From Anaerolineaceae bacterium (GTDB taxonomy: Bacteria; Chloroflexota; Anaerolineae; Anaerolineales; Anaerolineaceae): a stretch of 64,000 nt of DNA. Shown here one piece after another: positions 24,477 to 33,226 of the stretch. The position numbers and the translations under genes are program-made. Each line of letters opens with the position of its first letter. Within the stretch, counting starts at the first letter, position 1. The notes under the pieces were generated by a model that did no database searches, was not told the DNA's origin, and worked only from the letters and a program-made list of their open reading frames with translations. Location: positions 248,001 to 312,000 of the forward strand of contig JAENYZ010000003.1 in the NCBI GenBank assembly GCA_016841525.1. The letters run 5' to 3'.

Positions 24477-25595
24477 ATGACGCCCCCAAAATCGATTGGT
24501 TTTCCACGCATGGAACATGAAAAAGGTGAAAAACGCGTGTTTTTACCTGATTTTATCCAGTATGTTTCAAAATTATGTGACCAGGTGGTCATAGAAGAGG
24601 GTTATGGGTCGCGTACAGGGTTTACCCAAGCGGATTATCGTCAGGGTAATGCAAAGATATCCTTTGGTTCCCGCCAGGAGGCCTTTGAGCAGGATATGGT
24701 CTTAATTTTGCGGTCACCGGATAAGGATTTTGAACGCATGAAATCCGGGACGATTCTCATGTCCATGCTGCATTATCACACCCGCCCTACACGCATCCAG
24801 CTTTTCCGGGAGATTGGATTAAGAACGATATCTTTAGATAGCATTGTCAATGACAACGATGTGCGACTTGTGGAAAACATGAAAGCTGTGGCATGGAATG
24901 GTTTGGAGGTTGCCTTTGGATTGTTGGAGGAGCACTGGCCTGATTTGATCAGACCGGATGGAAAGCCGATCAATGCCTTGTTATTAGGAACTGGTATGGT
25001 TGGAAAACATGCCGTTGACGCTGCGGTTCACCTGGGGAATATCGAGCGAAACAATCAACACCTTGAACTGAATGGACCTGGGGCTGTTTGTTGTTCTGTT
25101 GGGCGAAACTTGACTTACCATCTTGATGAAATGATCCCACTGCTAAGAGGGGCGGATATCCTCATCGATGCAACGCAGCGCCGAAATCCTTCAAAACCTG
25201 TTATGCCAAATGAATTAATCCAGTACTTGCCATCAAATGCGATTCTTGTGGATCTTTCTGTCGATCCGTACATCCCCGAAGCCCATCCACCAGTTGTCCG
25301 AGGGATAGAAGGGATCCCCAGGGGAAGTTTGGATAAGTATGTCTTCAATCCAGAGGATCCGGATTGGGAGAATACCATTGCGCCGGGTGTCCCCACGGAA
25401 CATCGTCGAACAGCGGTCACATGCTATTCCTGGCCTGGCTTTCATCCAGAAGCTTGCATGACCCATTATGCCCAGCAGTTACATCCGTTGATGCCGGTGA
25501 TTTTTGAGAAGGGTTATGGGGGTTTATCACAGGAAGGCGGTTATTTCGAGCGCGCCCTATACCGTGCGACTCTTAAGGCATGGAAGGACGAATGA
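24477..25595 (+). CDS. AlaDH/PNT family oxidoreductase
   Basis: 372 residues from ATG 24477, which has AGGAAAGGA 7 bases upstream; the longer frame has no ribosome site. Length and layout match alanine dehydrogenase and the transhydrogenase alpha domain: the N-terminal substrate domain begins with GEKRVFLP (Arg20), and the NAD domain starts NALLLGTGMVGKHAVDAA (about 166-183). MLHYH supplies the histidine region. The alanine dehydrogenase lysine equivalent (VKVKEP) appears as MVLILRSP, Arg79, so pyruvate/alanine specificity is doubtful; a related amino-acid or imine dehydrogenase is equally possible. The unit ends in a strong bidirectional terminator. Confidence 0.75.
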   Translation: MTPPKSIGFPRMEHEKGEKRVFLPDFIQYVSKLCDQVVIEEGYGSRTGFTQADYRQGNAKISFGSRQEAFEQDMVLILRSPDKDFERMKSGTILMSMLHYHTRPTRIQLFREIGLRTISLDSIVNDNDVRLVENMKAVAWNGLEVAFGLLEEHWPDLIRPDGKPINALLLGTGMVGKHAVDAAVHLGNIERNNQHLELNGPGAVCCSVGRNLTYHLDEMIPLLRGADILIDATQRRNPSKPVMPNELIQYLPSNAILVDLSVDPYIPEAHPPVVRGIEGIPRGSLDKYVFNPEDPDWENTIAPGVPTEHRRTAVTCYSWPGFHPEACMTHYAQQLHPLMPVIFEKGYGGLSQEGGYFERALYRATLKAWKDE

Positions 25596-25650
25596 TCACT
25601 CAAAACGCCTTGGAACGATGCCAGAAATAATTCTAACCATTCTAACAAGG

Positions 25651-25680
25651 AAAACCCCCGGATTGATTCCCGGGGGTTTT
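25651..25680. terminator. Bidirectional terminator between convergent genes
   Basis: AAAACCCCCGG (25651-25661), loop of eight, CCGGGGGTTTT (25670-25680): perfect 11-bp stem with A and T runs on the two sides, serving both the AlaDH-like gene and the ABC exporter operon. Confidence 0.92.
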
Positions 25681-25684
25681 GAGC

Positions 25685-26923
25685 TTAAGTTCTATTTCGA
25701 TAAAAGATAACTGCTGCCGGAACAAAAAACAGTAAGGAAAAACCAGCCAGGATAAGAACATTTAATCCAATTTGTTGGAGTCCATCTCCCCGAAGCAAGA
25801 TACCCTTATACCCCGTCATGATCCATGATACGGGCGAAAACCTTGAGGCTTTCTGAACGGTCTCACCAACAAATTCCAATGGCATCCAGGCGCCACCCAG
25901 ACCAGAAAAAACAAACATTGGGATCAGGGCATATATAGCGGTTTGTTCAGGCATCTTTGCCAGGATACCAATTAATAACCCCAGGCTGGCTACAAAGGCA
26001 CAACTTGTTATAGAAAGGATCAGTGTTGCCCAAGGTGCTGAAAAGAAATTCAGTCTGAGGAAAATCTGGCCAAAACTGATTAATATAATAAATTGTAAAA
26101 AAATCATGGCGAACATTGCCAACCAATGGCCTGCAAGAATCTCAAAGGGCAAAACAGTGGTACCGCTTAACCGATCAAGCGCGCCGGATTTACGCTCCTG
26201 AACAATAATCTCTGCGGCACCGATGAGACCAGCAATGGCGAATTGTGCCATCATGCCCGGTAAAGATTGTGCAAAGGCATTTTCTTCGGATGTTTCTTCG
26301 CTGCCTTCAATGGATGTTTGTGTAACAAGCGGAGTTACGGGTGGGTTGTGCCACGCACTCAAGGATTGATTAAATGCTTCATCGTAAAGTGTTTCGCTTT
26401 CATTTGGATTTTCAAACCCTACTTTCTCGGAATAAGATTTAACAACCAGTGAGGCTGCTTGGGCTGCAGTTTGAAGATGGTTGATGGCAGTTTGAATTGC
26501 TTGCTTAACCGTAATACCTGCAGGTGAGTTTTCGTCTAGAATCAAATCCAGGGATACTTTCCCCTCCTGGTGGATGGTCTGGCTGAAGTCTTCAGAAATC
26601 AGAATCACTGCAGCATAGTCTTCGCTATCAACTGCTGTTTTCAGGGTCTCTAAATTCGATCCGTTCATGTTCTTTTCTACGCGGATGACATCTGAAGTTC
26701 CCAAATAAGAAATAAAACTTTCTGTGAGAGAGGTTTCATTTTCGTACTCAATCAATACTGGCAGTCTATCATCTGCTGCATTACCGCCGGGTCCGCTGAA
26801 TCCACCAAACATGAAGCCAAACATCAAAGTGAATAGGATCGGCGCTGCCAGGAGGAAAATGGCTGGTTTCCAGTCCTTGAATATTTGATACAAATCTTTG
26901 ATCGCAATATCTAAGAATCTCAT
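25685..26923 (-). CDS. ABC-2 type exporter permease
   Basis: 412 residues from ATG 26923 (GAGG 8 bases upstream); the frame is open 17 codons further but that part overlaps the previous gene. An N-terminal membrane helix (IFLLAAPILFTLMFGFMFGG) is followed by a large outside domain of about 170 residues and then five to six helices, the DrrB/YhhJ-like ABC-2 layout. LSGTTVLPFEILAGHWLAM is the typical coupling segment. It is paralogous to the gene before it (10-base gap), and the two probably form a heterodimer driven by the ATPase at 28243. Substrate unknown; lipids, drugs or peptides are possible. Confidence 0.88.
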   Translation of the reverse strand: MRFLDIAIKDLYQIFKDWKPAIFLLAAPILFTLMFGFMFGGFSGPGGNAADDRLPVLIEYENETSLTESFISYLGTSDVIRVEKNMNGSNLETLKTAVDSEDYAAVILISEDFSQTIHQEGKVSLDLILDENSPAGITVKQAIQTAINHLQTAAQAASLVVKSYSEKVGFENPNESETLYDEAFNQSLSAWHNPPVTPLVTQTSIEGSEETSEENAFAQSLPGMMAQFAIAGLIGAAEIIVQERKSGALDRLSGTTVLPFEILAGHWLAMFAMIFLQFIILISFGQIFLRLNFFSAPWATLILSITSCAFVASLGLLIGILAKMPEQTAIYALIPMFVFSGLGGAWMPLEFVGETVQKASRFSPVSWIMTGYKGILLRGDGLQQIGLNVLILAGFSLLFFVPAAVIFYRNRT

Positions 26924-26933
26924 AATTAACCTC

Positions 26934-28232
26934 TTAATTAAAACGCTTTTTGAACCGAGCGTTCCCAATGGCAAAAAACAGAATTGCTAAAACAAGCATG
27001 CCGCCTGTATGCAGTAAGGTCTGGACACCATTATCATTCCAGGAAGCTTCGAATGCATTCATAGCCCAGCCTTGAGGTACAAGAAGTGGGATGTAGTTGA
27101 AAGCTTTTTCAATTGGTGTTCCCATTACAAATACGCTAGAGATACCAAGCATCCCTGTGAAGGTCAACACAGCTCCGAAGATGATACCGGCTTGTTTGGT
27201 GCTTTTAACAAGAGACATTACAAATATGCCAAAACTGGTCGCCAGAGCAACCAAGCCAATCGATGCCATTAAAAGGGAGATCAACGGGCCCCAATAAATG
27301 CCAAAGACCAAATTGGCGAAACCCAGGAGGACGATAACCTGGACGATGATCATCAAAAAACCGGCGAGGAATTTTCCATTGAGGATTGTTGTTGTAGGTG
27401 TGGGTGTCATGAAGAGTCGTGCGAGTGTTCCGTTTTCCTGCTCTTGTAGAATGGTTTGTGCGGCAGAGGTACCGGTGAAGAATGCATAAAAAATCATCAT
27501 GCCGGCCATGATGCTTCGGAGAATGGTTTGTAATGGATTGGCTTGCTCGCTCCCGGCTGTATTTATGGTGGGGGTGATAATGTTGAGGTTGGTATCTCCT
27601 GCGTCCTGTTGGGAATCTGATCCTGCCGTTAAATTTGACAGCAGGGTCATATTTTCAACCTGATTCAAGATGACGCCCTGATCTTCCAGAACGGTTGTGA
27701 CAGTATCCAGTGTCAGGATTCCGGATGAAAAACCATCCACGACACTCATTACAATTGATTGAATGATTTGTGGGCCTAAACTTAGTTCGGGATCCTGATA
27801 AAATTCGATTTCAGCTGGCTGGTTGGATTGTCCAATCAATGCATTTGTAAACTCTGCCGGAATGATGAGTGCCATACCTGCTTGCTGATTGTCCACAGCT
27901 AAACGGGCATCTGCTTCATTTGCTGTTGTGAGGGTCATCAGGTCTTCAAAAGTCTCCTGTTGAAGTGTATCGACCAGCATTTCACCCATGGTCGAAAAGC
28001 TGTTTTTTCCTTCAACTTCAAAATTTGGCACTAGGAGACTGCCCTCATCTTGATTGACGATAACCACATCTGTCCTGGGTATAGTGAATTCAGGCTCATT
28101 ACCACCGATACCGCCAAATAAGAAGGCGAACATTGCTGTCATCAGGATGGGAACGCCGAACATGAACGCCAGGGCAAAGAAACTGCGGAATGCACGCCAT
28201 AAGTCTTTGATCGCAATTGCAATAATTTTCAT
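26934..28232 (-). CDS. ABC-2 type exporter permease
   Basis: 432 residues. MKIIAIAIKDLWRAFRSFFALAFMFGVPILM is the membrane entry, then a long external domain (about residues 45-230) and five to six helices with TILQEQENGTLARLFMTPTPTT as the conserved coupling element. Same build as the downstream permease, to which it is similar from end to end. GAGAGGATAG precedes the ATG. It starts 10 bases after the ATPase stop. Confidence 0.88.
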   Translation of the reverse strand: MKIIAIAIKDLWRAFRSFFALAFMFGVPILMTAMFAFLFGGIGGNEPEFTIPRTDVVIVNQDEGSLLVPNFEVEGKNSFSTMGEMLVDTLQQETFEDLMTLTTANEADARLAVDNQQAGMALIIPAEFTNALIGQSNQPAEIEFYQDPELSLGPQIIQSIVMSVVDGFSSGILTLDTVTTVLEDQGVILNQVENMTLLSNLTAGSDSQQDAGDTNLNIITPTINTAGSEQANPLQTILRSIMAGMMIFYAFFTGTSAAQTILQEQENGTLARLFMTPTPTTTILNGKFLAGFLMIIVQVIVLLGFANLVFGIYWGPLISLLMASIGLVALATSFGIFVMSLVKSTKQAGIIFGAVLTFTGMLGISSVFVMGTPIEKAFNYIPLLVPQGWAMNAFEASWNDNGVQTLLHTGGMLVLAILFFAIGNARFKKRFN

Positions 28233-28242
28233 GGCTATCCTC

Positions 28243-29184
28243 TCAATCTCGCAAGGCGCGTCCAGTTAAATGCAGAAAAACCGCCTCCAGGTTTGGCTCC
28301 TGGATATCCACACCAGTTATTCGTACATTTTCCTTTGCTGCTGTTTCAAAAATATCTGGCAAAACTCGGTTACTATCCTTAACGAACAGGTTGATCCTTC
28401 CATCTTCAGCGGTGACTTTTTCCACTCCCTCAAGTGATTCCCAGGCGCGGATGACATTGAGAGGCTTTTCGTTGATGGTGAGGCAAATTCGGTCTAACTC
28501 GCCGACAATCTCAATGAGTTCTTGATGGCTGCCCAGTGCGATAATCTTACCGTTATCCATAATAGCAATCCGATCTGAGAGTTCCTGTGCCTCCTCCATG
28601 TAATGTGTCGTGTAGAGGATGGTCACACCCTGGTCACGCAGTTGTTTGACGGAGTCTAGGATCTTTCGGCGGCTCTGGGGATCAATCCCTACTGTAGGCT
28701 CATCCATGATGATCACCTGGGGTTCGTGCAGCAGGGCAATGCCGACGTTCAGACGACGCTGCATGCCGCCTGAAAATTTTGATACTGCACCATTCGCCCG
28801 ATCTTCCAGGCCAACCAGCGCAAGCACTTCATCCACACGTGTTATTAGCTCTTCCCCTCGCAAACCATACATCTTTCCCCAAAAATTTAGATTTGCACGA
28901 GCGGAGATATCCTCATACAGGGCGATTTCCTGGGGGACAACACCTAAGGCTGCTTTGGCTAGTTTGGGACTTTTTAAAACGGAATTTCCCATCAGCCACA
29001 CTTCACCTGCGTCAGGGGTCAGGAGGCCAGAAATCATCCCGATGGTGGTTGTCTTTCCGGCGCCATTTGGCCCAAGCAGGCTGAAGATCTCGCCTGTGTG
29101 GATTGTAAAACTAACATCATCCACGGCATGTATGTCATCGAAGTGCTTATCCAAATTTTGAACTTTGATTGCCTCTGTTTTCAT
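28243..29184 (-). CDS. ABC transporter ATP-binding protein (ABC-2 exporter)
   Basis: 313 residues. Walker A GPNGAGKTTT, signature FSGGMQRRLNVG, Walker B VIIMDEPTVGID, and the switch His in YTTHYMEEAQ are intact. The C-terminal 80 residues form the extra domain of DrrA/CcmA-like ATPases. It should power the two permeases downstream. AAGGAG lies before the ATG. It is preceded by the CPBP gene after 56 bases and belongs to the same operon. Confidence 0.93.
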   Translation of the reverse strand: MKTEAIKVQNLDKHFDDIHAVDDVSFTIHTGEIFSLLGPNGAGKTTTIGMISGLLTPDAGEVWLMGNSVLKSPKLAKAALGVVPQEIALYEDISARANLNFWGKMYGLRGEELITRVDEVLALVGLEDRANGAVSKFSGGMQRRLNVGIALLHEPQVIIMDEPTVGIDPQSRRKILDSVKQLRDQGVTILYTTHYMEEAQELSDRIAIMDNGKIIALGSHQELIEIVGELDRICLTINEKPLNVIRAWESLEGVEKVTAEDGRINLFVKDSNRVLPDIFETAAKENVRITGVDIQEPNLEAVFLHLTGRALRD

Positions 29185-29240
29185 TGATAATCTCCTTTGA
29201 TGAAATTAATGTGATTGATGATTATTCTAATTATAGGCCT

Positions 29241-29939
29241 TTATATACCTAGAATCACAATACTCAGAATTAAGTTCATTACGGAGGCTGCGATCAGGTT
29301 AGGCCAGATTGCACCTGTTTTCATTGAGATCCAGCCATTAATCAACCCGATGGCGCCAAAGGCATACACCAACCCATAAACAAGGCCCATTGCTAACGAT
29401 GGCATCATGAAAGCCACCACTAATTGGGGGAGCGTGAATATTGCAGCTTGAATGACATTCGCCCAAAAGGAACCAATATTAGGTTTTAATCTGTTCAATA
29501 TCCAGCCGCGAAAACACAACTCTTCTCCGAAAATACTGATTAAGCCAGAAAACAAAAACATGCCAGCCCAACCAGCAGGACCTTCAAACAGTCTCAGCCA
29601 TGCGAAGGTGGGATCTGTTGAATTGATGGTGGTGGCTTGCTCAAGTAGAAATGCATATGCTCCTGACCAGGGTTCAAAAATGAGATAAATGACAATTAAT
29701 GCTCCCAGGTTGATGGCTGCCCATTTAAGAATCTTTCCCAACTCAATATTGCCCATGCCAATCTGCTGTGCATTTTTTCGTCTGATTAAATGGATCAAGG
29801 GCAGTGCTAGAAATAAAATAGTAAAAATTGGCAGACTGAGATCTTTCCAGAAGGGAATAAGGATGGCAATGATCAAGGCGGCTATAAGCCAGATGGCGGC
29901 AAAGGTTTCTTGACTTCCCCAAGAATTTTTATTTTCCAT
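29241..29939 (-). CDS. CPBP family membrane protein with altered active site
   Basis: 232 residues from ATG 29939, chosen because GGAGAG lies 8 bases upstream. Seven to eight membrane segments. The first CPBP motif is present, FGEELCFRGWILNR (EE-x-x-x-R). The later motifs are not normal: the F-x-x-x-H position reads IFTLPQ, and the H-x-x-x-N helix reads WPNLIAASVMN, so both histidines appear lost (Gln and Ala). CPBP proteins are Rce1-like intramembrane proteases, in bacteria often bacteriocin immunity or maturation factors. This copy may be inactive or use only the glutamates. It lies between two exporter gene sets. Confidence 0.75.
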   Translation of the reverse strand: MENKNSWGSQETFAAIWLIAALIIAILIPFWKDLSLPIFTILFLALPLIHLIRRKNAQQIGMGNIELGKILKWAAINLGALIVIYLIFEPWSGAYAFLLEQATTINSTDPTFAWLRLFEGPAGWAGMFLFSGLISIFGEELCFRGWILNRLKPNIGSFWANVIQAAIFTLPQLVVAFMMPSLAMGLVYGLVYAFGAIGLINGWISMKTGAIWPNLIAASVMNLILSIVILGI

Positions 29940-29982
29940 AAGATTTCTCTCCATAGGAACAAGAATTTTTAGAAATGTACAC

Positions 29983-30798
29983 CTAAAGTGGTTTATGATT
30001 AAATCGCCAGATAGCGACAGCTAAAAAGACCAGGCTCATAAAAGCGGTGCTGATTAGCGGCAAGAAAAACAGAAAACCAGGTGGCGTTAATCCCTGAACA
30101 ACAACAGGGATCATATTTGGGAAGGCAAAAGGAGTTATAAAAGCCAGCGCTGGAAACAAATTTATCAATAATGCCCCTCCAAGAGCGACACCAAGAGCAA
30201 CTCCCAGTACACTTGTTCGTTTTTCAAAAAGGACTTCCAGCATTAATGTCAGGGTCAGATAGAAGAACAACCCAAGTGCCAGCAGTAAAGACCCTTTTAC
30301 ATAATTAAGTATTGGGATCGGTTTTGATTGACTTGCCGAGATCAATCCATAAGCGATGGTGGATTGCAATATCACATAGGTCACCAGGATACCAAGGGCA
30401 TGTGCAATTAGTTTTGAAAGGATAAAAGCTGTACGGGACACGGGTTTTGAGAGCACCCATTCGGCTGTACCGAGTGTTTTTTCATCTATAATACTGCCCT
30501 GGAGCAGAATCACTACGCCGATTGGCATCGATATTGCCGCCAGAGAAAAAAATGCGGTAATCCCATCGGGAATATCTTCGAGGTCTTCCGGGTTGACCCC
30601 CTCAAATGTTGCACTGATAAAAGGCAACAGGAATAGTAGCAACAAAAGAACACCATTTGTGATTAGCATCCAGACCAGGGATTGAACCCACCAGCGGGAT
30701 GTCTTCCACCATTTGCTGTTTTCTCTTGAAAACAAATTTTTTAATCCCAATCGCCATCCTTGTGTTTGGTTTACTTCTAAGCCTATTTTAGTTTCCAT
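29983..30798 (-). CDS. ABC transporter permease
   Basis: 271 residues from ATG 30798 with GGAGGT upstream; its start overlaps the end of the ATPase gene by 11 bases, so the pair is translationally coupled. Six membrane segments in the ABC2_membrane_5-like or NosY-like order: entry helix, ILLQGSIIDEKTLGTAEWVLSKPV-type coupling helix with the motif EKTLGTAEWVLSKPVSR, then four further helices. It is not similar to the two larger permeases downstream, so the operon holds two different exporters. Confidence 0.85.
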   Translation of the reverse strand: METKIGLEVNQTQGWRLGLKNLFSRENSKWWKTSRWWVQSLVWMLITNGVLLLLLFLLPFISATFEGVNPEDLEDIPDGITAFFSLAAISMPIGVVILLQGSIIDEKTLGTAEWVLSKPVSRTAFILSKLIAHALGILVTYVILQSTIAYGLISASQSKPIPILNYVKGSLLLALGLFFYLTLTLMLEVLFEKRTSVLGVALGVALGGALLINLFPALAFITPFAFPNMIPVVVQGLTPPGFLFFLPLISTAFMSLVFLAVAIWRFNHKPL

Positions 30799-31750
30799 TA
30801 TTACCTCCGCCGACCAGCCGCATAAATACTTCTTCCAATTCTCTCTCCTGACGTCCAAAATTAAGGACAGTTATTCCCTGGCAGTTCACCAGAATGGGTA
30901 ATAAATCGCGTTTAGCCTTATCAGGGTCGCTTACTGCGATACGCCATTGAATGGCATTATTTAAAGGTTCTTCAGCCAGATTAGAGACCCAGGGTAGTTC
31001 AATAATTTTATCCCGGATTTTCAACGTATCACCTTCAAGAGTAATCACATACACAATATCCCTACCAGCTGAAAGCAGCTCTTCAATTGGACCCTGGGCA
31101 ATCAACTGACCTTGATTGAGGATTACTACCCGATCGCTTACTCGCTGGACATCATCCAGGATATGCGTGGAATAAAAAATCGTGGTTTTTTCCTGCAAAT
31201 TCCGCATGATATTGAGGACATCCTGGCGACCCATTGGGTCAAGAGATGCGGCAGGTTCATCAAGAATCAGTAGGTCAGGGTAATTAATTTGAGCCTGGGC
31301 GATTCCTAATCGCTGTCTCTCACCACCAGAAAATCCGTTGACCTTTCGGTCTGCCTTTTCTGATAACCCGACCATTGTCAACATTTCTTCTATTCTTTCT
31401 TCAATAGCCTTTTCTGGACCAGTATAAAAGAACTTTGCAGTAAACCGTAAGACATCTCGAGCGGTCATTTCAGGATAAAAGTGTGGATCCTGTGATAAAT
31501 ACCCAACCCTTCGGCGAATCTCAGTGCTTTGTTTCTGAATATCAAGGCCAAAAACCTCCCCTGTTCCTGATGTAGGCTTTAGCAGACCCAGTAATAATTT
31601 GATTGTTGTGCTTTTTCCGGCACCATTTGGACCAAGAAAACCGGTAATCGAATGTTTGGGAACTGTTAGGTTAAGAAAATTAAGTGCCTCTATGTTGCCA
31701 AAGGTTTTCGATAAGTTGTTTGTTTGTATGACGTTATTATTCAAAATCAT
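30788..31750 (-). CDS. ABC transporter ATP-binding protein
   Basis: 320 residues from ATG 31750 (GAGG 5 bases upstream); a GTG two codons earlier is on the ribosome site. Walker A GPNGAGKSTT, signature FSGGERQRLGIA, Walker B LLILDEPAASLD, and switch STHILDDVQ are all normal. The C-terminal part (from about 230) is the usual extra domain of CcmA-like exporters. It is the first gene of a six-gene minus-strand operon ending at 25685. Confidence 0.93.
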   Translation of the reverse strand: MILNNNVIQTNNLSKTFGNIEALNFLNLTVPKHSITGFLGPNGAGKSTTIKLLLGLLKPTSGTGEVFGLDIQKQSTEIRRRVGYLSQDPHFYPEMTARDVLRFTAKFFYTGPEKAIEERIEEMLTMVGLSEKADRKVNGFSGGERQRLGIAQAQINYPDLLILDEPAASLDPMGRQDVLNIMRNLQEKTTIFYSTHILDDVQRVSDRVVILNQGQLIAQGPIEELLSAGRDIVYVITLEGDTLKIRDKIIELPWVSNLAEEPLNNAIQWRIAVSDPDKAKRDLLPILVNCQGITVLNFGRQERELEEVFMRLVGGGNNGN

Positions 31751-31847
31751 AATCACCTCAAAAAATTAATCGATTTTATTAGTATACCAAAATGATTTAT
31801 CAAACCTGTAAAACTTTTTCTTTTTCTCTGACAAATCGGCAGATTTT

Positions 31848-31878
31848 TGTGATAATTATAGTGACAAAAAATATCACA
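31848..31878. promoter_or_regulatory. Inverted repeat operator in the divergent promoter region
   Basis: TGTGATA (31848-31854) and TATCACA (31872-31878), perfect 7-bp arms 17 bases apart, lie between the ABC operon and the M48 gene and overlap the M48 promoter. The arms resemble CRP half-sites but the spacing is wrong for CRP. Confidence 0.45.
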
Positions 31879-31890
31879 AAGCGATATACT
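31861..31890 (+). promoter_or_regulatory. Promoter of the M48 protease gene
   Basis: GTGACA (31861-31866), 18 bases, TATACT (31885-31890), 48 bases before the start codon. Confidence 0.55.
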
Positions 31891-31938
31891 GGAAGGGTAA
31901 ACCATAACATTACTTGAGCAAATATAAAGGAGAAAACG

Positions 31939-32874
31939 ATGTTCAGATCGCGTCGTTACCGTGTTGATAATGAGCAGCTTGTTCTTGTCTTAACGGTCCT
32001 ATTGGTGTTGGCTGTGATCGTTTTAAGTTCAGCAGTCACTTTCTGCGCCAGCGGAATCTTTATTATCCTGATGTTTGCTCTCAGCGCCTGGACGACACGC
32101 GCACACCACCAGTCATTGCTGCGTAATGCTCATGCCCTTAACCCAGTCCAAATGCCCAAACTGGCTGCTGAGGTTGAGGAATGCTCCCTGAAGCTGCAGC
32201 CAGGTCCGGTGGAGTTGTTCATCGCCAGGGAAAAACAGCTGAATGCCTATACCTTTGGGATCAGCGACCCCAAAGTGCTAGTGTTGTATTCACCTATGCT
32301 GCAGGTGATGACCTCTGACGAGTTAAGATTTATTATCGGTCATGAGATGGGGCATGTTGCCCTGGGGCATACCTGGCTCAACACCATCCTTGGTGGTATG
32401 GCTGGGATCCCGGCGCCTTTTGGGGCAGCGGTGCTGTTGTACGCCGCCTTTCGTTGGTGGAACCGAATGTGTGAATTTTCGTCTGATCGAGCGGGCTTAC
32501 TGGCTTGCGGTGATCTGAACACAGCGATTTCAGCCATGGTCAAATTGGTAGCACCGGAAGTCCGTAACCAGGTTGAATTTGATAAAGCGTTTGCGATGAT
32601 TGATGCACAGGATGATACGATGTCGAATCGAGTGGCAGAAATTTTTCAGACACATCCCATGCTCATCCGCCGGATTAATAAATTAAGGGAATACGTCAGG
32701 ACGCAAGAATACCAGTATATGCAAGCGGGTGTAAATCGAAATGTTGGTCAGCCAAAGCCGGTGAAAGTTATTCATGATCCAGCTGCCATCGCACCAGAAA
32801 AACAAGATGATAAGCCTGAAAAACCACAAAAGCCGCCGGAAGAACGTTGGCCGTGGTTAAAGCCCAAGGAATGA
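31939..32874 (+). CDS. M48 family zinc metalloprotease
   Basis: 311 residues. Two membrane segments lie at about 13-50. The zinc site is HEMGH with His135, Glu136 and His139; Glu179 in MCEFSSDRAG is the third ligand, followed by the conserved Asp183. This matches HtpX-like or YcaL-like M48 proteases that degrade damaged membrane or envelope proteins. Residues after 260 are a Pro/Lys-rich tail. AAAGGAG precedes the ATG. The promoter overlaps a palindrome, so the gene may be stress-regulated. Confidence 0.88.
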   Translation: MFRSRRYRVDNEQLVLVLTVLLVLAVIVLSSAVTFCASGIFIILMFALSAWTTRAHHQSLLRNAHALNPVQMPKLAAEVEECSLKLQPGPVELFIAREKQLNAYTFGISDPKVLVLYSPMLQVMTSDELRFIIGHEMGHVALGHTWLNTILGGMAGIPAPFGAAVLLYAAFRWWNRMCEFSSDRAGLLACGDLNTAISAMVKLVAPEVRNQVEFDKAFAMIDAQDDTMSNRVAEIFQTHPMLIRRINKLREYVRTQEYQYMQAGVNRNVGQPKPVKVIHDPAAIAPEKQDDKPEKPQKPPEERWPWLKPKE

Positions 32875-32880
32875 ATTGAG

Positions 32881-33222
32881 CACCCTCACCACAATCCTCT
32901 CACTCAGGGAGGGCGAGGAGGTTATGCGCATGATTGAGATGAAGATATGAAAAGCTGAATGGGCCAGGTTTTTGGGATTATTTTAAGAACCCAATTTATT
33001 GCATAAAAAATGGGAATAGCAAGTTTCTAGAGAAATTTAGATATTTTACTTTGTTCAGAATTTAGCAAGACTGAAAATTTGCACCCTCACCTCAATCCTC
33101 TCCCTCAAGGAGGGAGAGGAGGAAAAACCCATACCCTATTGCTAATATTGTGAAAGCCTTGTTTCCTCGAATTATATTAAGAACCCTCTCCCTTACCAAA
33201 GGGAGAGGGCAGGGTGAGGGTT
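32881..33222. repeat. Three copies of a CACCCTCACC / CCCTCTCCC repeat
   Basis: In the 352-base gap 32875-33226. Units at 32881-32921 and 33082-33122 are direct repeats beginning CACCCTCACC and ending in GGGAGG/GAGGAGG. The third, 33184-33222, is a perfect 11-bp hairpin (CCCTCTCCCTT, AAGGGAGAGGG) followed by CAGGGTGAGGG, the inverse of the first two. This is a REP-like array; the same sequence theme is at 351-432. Confidence 0.7.
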
Positions 33223-33226
33223 TCTG

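Noticed and set aside
31848-31878. CRP binding site
   Set aside because: The TGTGA/TCACA halves are about 17 bases apart instead of 6, so it is listed only as an unnamed palindrome.
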